DNA of 10,110 bases, taken from contig JAUMWZ010000043.1 of the NCBI GenBank assembly GCA_030529405.1, positions 1 through 10,110 on the forward strand, in the 5' to 3' direction. How positions within the stretch are numbered: the first letter of the stretch is position 1; every line of letters begins with the position of its first letter. A model generated the notes under the pieces. That model was given only the letters and a program-made list of their open reading frames with translations. It did no database searches and was not told the DNA's origin. The stretch comes from Bacteroides sp. GTDB lineage: Bacteria; Bacteroidota; Bacteroidia; Bacteroidales; Bacteroidaceae. Positions 6,997 to 10,110 of the stretch are shown here, one piece after another. Made by a program: the position numbers and the translations under genes.

Positions 6997-7079
6997 TTTA
7001 CGGCACTTGTTTTTTGTGCTTTTGTTTCTGTTTTGTGTATTGTTGTTGTGTTTTTACTTTATTGTTCGTTCTTTTTGAA
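6997..7079. other. T/G-rich spacer upstream of the regulator promoter
   Basis: The plus strand from about 7007 to 7078 is almost only T and G with very few A or C, a marked strand asymmetry. It contains a short inverted repeat GCAC/GTGC at 7004-7019 around a T-rich loop. I see no gene in it and no strong -33 element; the position where one is expected (7052-7057) reads TTTTAC. It probably serves as promoter-upstream DNA. Confidence 0.35.
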
Positions 7080-7087
7080 TAACTTTG
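7080..7087 (+). promoter_or_regulatory. Bacteroidetes -7 promoter element TAACTTTG for the hybrid two-component regulator
   Basis: ATAACTTTGCA at 7079-7089 is a perfect TAnnTTTG match and is identical to the divergent promoter core. Transcription would start near 7092-7095. This argues that the in-frame TTG at 7085, inside the element, is not the translation start and that the start is the ATG at 7103 or 7124. Confidence 0.7.
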
Positions 7088-7123
7088 CAGATAAGTTATC
7101 CTATGTATACGATATACAAAACT

Positions 7124-10036
7124 ATGCACACACACTATATATCTATAAGACTCTTAATCAAGAGAGTTCTATGTCTTATTCTTATTGCAGTTATTGCTTA
7201 TAGCTGTAAAGACAGCATGCCAGCTAAAGAACAACAAGACGAAAAAATTAAAGAAATGGAGAAAGTTCTAAGGCAAGCCAAAGATGCAGAAAGCATAGAA
7301 CAGATAATGTCGCAATATGAAGAAAAGGCAGACAAAAAGGCACTTGTGTTGTGTTACAGGTATCTTGGGCGCATGCACAGAGAGAGTTCACGGTTCTCTG
7401 ATGCTATAATAAATCATCAAAAAGGGCTTGCACTGTCGTTAGCACTAAAAGATACTATAGAGATTGTACGAGCACTAAACAATCTGGGAACTAACTTTAG
7501 GCGCATAGGAGAACTGAAAGAGGCTTCCGACTATCATTACAGAGCGTTGGAATATGCAGAGGCTTACTCAGAAAAAGGCACAAAAGAGGGGATAAAGAAT
7601 AAGGTCGTTTCTATGAATGGCATAGGAAACATCTGTATAACTCTTGGATACCGTGACGATGCTGAACGATTTTTCAGGCTGGCTCTTGAAGATGAAGCCA
7701 AACTAGGTAGTTATGTAGGGCAAGCAATAAACCTTGCCAACCTTGGGTCTATATACGAACAAAAACAGAGATATGACTCTGCCGAAATCTACTACAAACG
7801 CTCTCTGGAGATGAATGAGCTTGGCAAATCGGACATGGGTATAGGACTTTGTTACATCAGATTAGGACATTTATATAAAATTCAAAGTAAGTATGACGAA
7901 GCTAAAAGAGAATACGAGCGAGCTTATGAGCTAATGAATCGAATAACAGACCGTTGGCACTGGCTAGAATCTTGTATTGCGCTGGCAGAAATAAACCTTT
8001 TGATGGGTAGGGAAGACCTGTTTAATAAGTATATCAATAGTGCTAAAGCAACAGCAATAGAGATTGAATCGCCTGAACATCTATCACACATTCACAAACT
8101 ATATTACGACTACTACGAAAGTCGCCACAACTATGCACTAGCATTAGAACATTACAAAAACAGTCAGATATTGAAAGACAGTGTGGGAGGCATTAGAAAA
8201 ACAAGCTACTATGCTGACCTAAGACTAAATCACGAAAGAGAAAAAAACTCAAGAGAGCTACAACGCATAGAAGCTATAAATATCCAAGAACAAAACAAAA
8301 AACAAATTTCGCTATATGTAACTAGCAGTATTTCTATTTTATCTATAGCAATTGTTGTAATGCTATGGTATTCTTACAGACAACGTATAAGAAGTAATCG
8401 TGTGTTAAGAAGAGTAGAAAGGGCTAGAACAGACTTCTTCACAGGTATTACTCATGAGTTTAGAACTCCGATAACAGTTATCAGAGGGCTAAACGAACAA
8501 TTAAAAGACAGACAAGCAATAACAGATGAAGAGCAAAAACACTTTACTCAAGCCATAGACAGACAAAGCAACAGACTTCTGTCATTAGTAAATCAGTTGC
8601 TAGACATAACTCGTTTGCGCAGTGGTGGAGACAATCCGCAATGGAATAAAGGAGATATTGTGGCTTACATACGTATGAGCATGGAGAACTTTCAGCTTTA
8701 TGCAACTCAAAAGCATATATCAATGCAACTCAATTCGTCTATACCTTCGCTGGAAATAGACTTTATTCCGTTCTATATCGATAAGATTATAACAAACTTA
8801 TTCTCTAACGCTATCAAACACACACACGTTAATGGACAGATAAACGTAAATATATATCAAGCCAAAAACGATAGAGTTGTCATAGAAGTAAAGGATAATG
8901 GAGAGGGAATTTCTTCTGAAGACTTACCACGTATATTCGATTTGTTCTACCAAAGCAACAACAAATCTAACGACATGGGCACTGGTATTGGACTTTCTTT
9001 CACTAAACTTTTGGTGGAAAAAATGCACGGTAACATAAAAGTAGAAAGCTGTTTGGGAGAGGGTAGTACTTTTACCGTTACCCTGCCATTAAGAAACAGC
9101 CAAATGAATAATACCCCTTTGCTAAACGTTGGAGAACAACCAAAGAACGATATCACTAACATTTCGGCGGTAACTACTGTTGAAAAGGTTGATATTCCTT
9201 CTTCTGATGACTCTCGTCCGTTAATACTCATTGTTGAAGATAATGCAGACATACGTCTATATCTAAAAACATTGTTACAGAAAGAATATAGACTTGTATT
9301 CGGTTCTGATGGAGAAGAAGGACTAAAAATGGTAAGAGAACATATGCCAGATATAGTTCTTACTGACGTAATGATGCCTGTAAAAGATGGAATAGAATTA
9401 TGTCTTGAGATAAAAAGTGATGTTCTGATAAACCACATTCCTGTTGTTATGCTGACTGCACGAAGCTCTGACGAAGACAGAATTATCGGACTTCGCTCGG
9501 GAGTAGATGCATACATTCGTAAACCATTCCAATCAGAAGAACTTTTCGTTGTACTTCATAACCTCCTAGAGATGCGTAGCTTATTGCAGAAAAAGTATAT
9601 AAGCATCATAGAAGGTAACGCTTATGCAAAAACAGAAGAAGAGCCTAAAGGAGATTGCAAAACTACAGTTAAGAAAGAGAAAACACATTCTTTAGTATCT
9701 AACGAAGCAGATTATGTAAACATACACTTCTTGCGAACAATGGTGGAGCTTATTGATAAAAATCTTGATAACGTTGATTTGACTCCTTCTTTCGTAGCTA
9801 TGAACATGAACATAAGCCTTTCTCAGCTTAACCGTAAACTTAATGCTGTGACTGGAGAAACTACATCGGTGCATATACTAAAGCGTAGACTGTCTAGAGC
9901 GCAAACACTCTTGAGAGATACAGACTTAACAATCACTCAAGTAGCTATGACTTGTGGGTTTACAGATACTTCTCATCTTACTCGTGCTTTCAGAAAAGAA
10001 TATGGAGAAACGCCTACTTCCTTCCGCAACCATTAA
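7124..10036 (+). CDS. Hybrid two-component regulator: TPR periplasmic sensor, histidine kinase, receiver and AraC-type DNA-binding domain
   Basis: Numbering is from the ATG at 7124 (970 residues). A hydrophobic signal or anchor (about residues 10-27) ends in AYSC, a weak lipobox at Cys28. About seven TPR-like helix pairs spaced some 40 residues cover 60-360, for example LNNLGTNFRRIGELKEA and LANLGSIYEQKQRYDSA. A membrane helix follows at 395-419. The kinase has an H-box FFTGITHEFRTPIT (His444), N-box NLFSNAIKH (Asn562), G1 DNGEGIS (Asp591) and G2 GTGIGLS (from Gly619). The receiver (699-812) has acidic Glu705/Asp706, phospho-acceptor Asp748 in LTDVMMP, and Lys800. The AraC-type helix-turn-helix domain ends the protein (ITQVAMTCGF, HLTRAFRKEYGETP). 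All catalytic residues are present. It probably senses a periplasmic ligand or protein partner through the TPRs and controls transcription directly. The target is unknown because the window ends 74 bp later. The alternative start is ATG 7103. Confidence 0.92.
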   Translation: MHTHYISIRLLIKRVLCLILIAVIAYSCKDSMPAKEQQDEKIKEMEKVLRQAKDAESIEQIMSQYEEKADKKALVLCYRYLGRMHRESSRFSDAIINHQKGLALSLALKDTIEIVRALNNLGTNFRRIGELKEASDYHYRALEYAEAYSEKGTKEGIKNKVVSMNGIGNICITLGYRDDAERFFRLALEDEAKLGSYVGQAINLANLGSIYEQKQRYDSAEIYYKRSLEMNELGKSDMGIGLCYIRLGHLYKIQSKYDEAKREYERAYELMNRITDRWHWLESCIALAEINLLMGREDLFNKYINSAKATAIEIESPEHLSHIHKLYYDYYESRHNYALALEHYKNSQILKDSVGGIRKTSYYADLRLNHEREKNSRELQRIEAINIQEQNKKQISLYVTSSISILSIAIVVMLWYSYRQRIRSNRVLRRVERARTDFFTGITHEFRTPITVIRGLNEQLKDRQAITDEEQKHFTQAIDRQSNRLLSLVNQLLDITRLRSGGDNPQWNKGDIVAYIRMSMENFQLYATQKHISMQLNSSIPSLEIDFIPFYIDKIITNLFSNAIKHTHVNGQINVNIYQAKNDRVVIEVKDNGEGISSEDLPRIFDLFYQSNNKSNDMGTGIGLSFTKLLVEKMHGNIKVESCLGEGSTFTVTLPLRNSQMNNTPLLNVGEQPKNDITNISAVTTVEKVDIPSSDDSRPLILIVEDNADIRLYLKTLLQKEYRLVFGSDGEEGLKMVREHMPDIVLTDVMMPVKDGIELCLEIKSDVLINHIPVVMLTARSSDEDRIIGLRSGVDAYIRKPFQSEELFVVLHNLLEMRSLLQKKYISIIEGNAYAKTEEEPKGDCKTTVKKEKTHSLVSNEADYVNIHFLRTMVELIDKNLDNVDLTPSFVAMNMNISLSQLNRKLNAVTGETTSVHILKRRLSRAQTLLRDTDLTITQVAMTCGFTDTSHLTRAFRKEYGETPTSFRNH

Positions 10037-10058
10037 GCTCTTTTTCCATTTATAGGTT

Positions 10059-10082
10059 TCATTATTATGTCTTTAATAATGA
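10059..10082 (+). terminator. Perfect 9-bp inverted repeat after the regulator gene, candidate terminator
   Basis: TCATTATTA and TAATAATGA form a perfect 9-bp stem around a 6-nt loop (TGTCTT), 22 nt after the TAA stop. The stem is AT-rich and no T tract follows, so it is a weak intrinsic terminator candidate. A second imperfect palindrome (10084-10105) follows directly. Confidence 0.35.
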
Positions 10083-10083
10083 G

Positions 10084-10105
10084 ATATATACTCTTGAGTG
10101 TATAT
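10084..10105. repeat. Imperfect palindrome at the right edge with resemblance to the 22-bp repeat
   Basis: ATATATACTC and GAGTGTATAT are complementary over 10 bp with one G-T wobble, separated by only TT, so the effective hairpin loop is four or more bases. The right half running on to the window end (GTATATGACTG) resembles the unit end TATATGGCTGAC of array 2. It could be an operator-like site, part of a termination structure, or the first unit of another array cut by the edge. The evidence is weak for each. Confidence 0.3.
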
Positions 10106-10110
10106 GACTG

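Noticed and set aside
7004..7019. GCAC/GTGC inverted repeat as a terminator
   Set aside because: The stem is only 4 bp and no gene ends upstream of it on the plus strand.
7085..7123. TTG at 7085 as the start of the regulator
   Set aside because: It falls inside a perfect -7 promoter element, and two ATG codons in frame follow at 7103 and 7124.
8947..9516. 189-codon minus-strand frame opposite the kinase-receiver region
   Set aside because: It is antisense to the ATPase and receiver domains, whose motifs are intact on the plus strand.

Overview
The window is AT-rich DNA from a member of the Bacteroidota, most likely order Bacteroidales (a Prevotella- or Porphyromonas-like organism; genus not determinable from the sequence alone). 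Support comes from two identical TAACTTTG promoter elements of the Bacteroidetes TAnnTTTG type, genes without obvious Shine-Dalgarno sites, a secreted S9 peptidase closely resembling Porphyromonas prolyl tripeptidyl peptidase, and a one-protein hybrid two-component regulator (sensor kinase, receiver and AraC-type DNA-binding domain in one chain), an architecture typical of the phylum.

Left block (1-2900, all minus strand): a tightly packed unit in transcription order purD (glycinamide ribonucleotide synthetase) > a polytopic membrane protein of unknown function > a YqaA/DedA-type small membrane protein > the 5' end of mnmD (tRNA wobble-uridine methyltransferase), which runs off the left edge. 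Junctions are a 4-nt GTGA overlap, a 16-nt overlap and a 2-nt gap, so translational coupling is likely. Middle block (3060-6780, minus strand): a THUMP-domain class I rRNA methyltransferase with a long charged tail, followed 7 nt later by a secreted prolyl tripeptidyl/dipeptidyl peptidase. Right block (7124-10036, plus strand): a TPR-sensor hybrid two-component regulator, divergently transcribed from the methyltransferase.

The genes are mostly housekeeping (purine synthesis, RNA modification), plus peptide degradation and one signalling protein. No mobile element, CRISPR array or RNA gene was found. The most unusual signal is non-coding: the two long intergenic regions (2901-3059 and 6781-7123) each carry a degenerate tandem array with an exact 22-bp period and the same consensus, in the same orientation, bracketing the methyltransferase-peptidase unit. 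A weak similar unit occurs at the right edge. The first array merges into a 10-bp hairpin placed just after the peptidase stop, and the purD leader contains a separate hairpin with a GNRA-type loop. No undescribed multi-gene system is evident; the repeat family is the best candidate for something uncharacterised.
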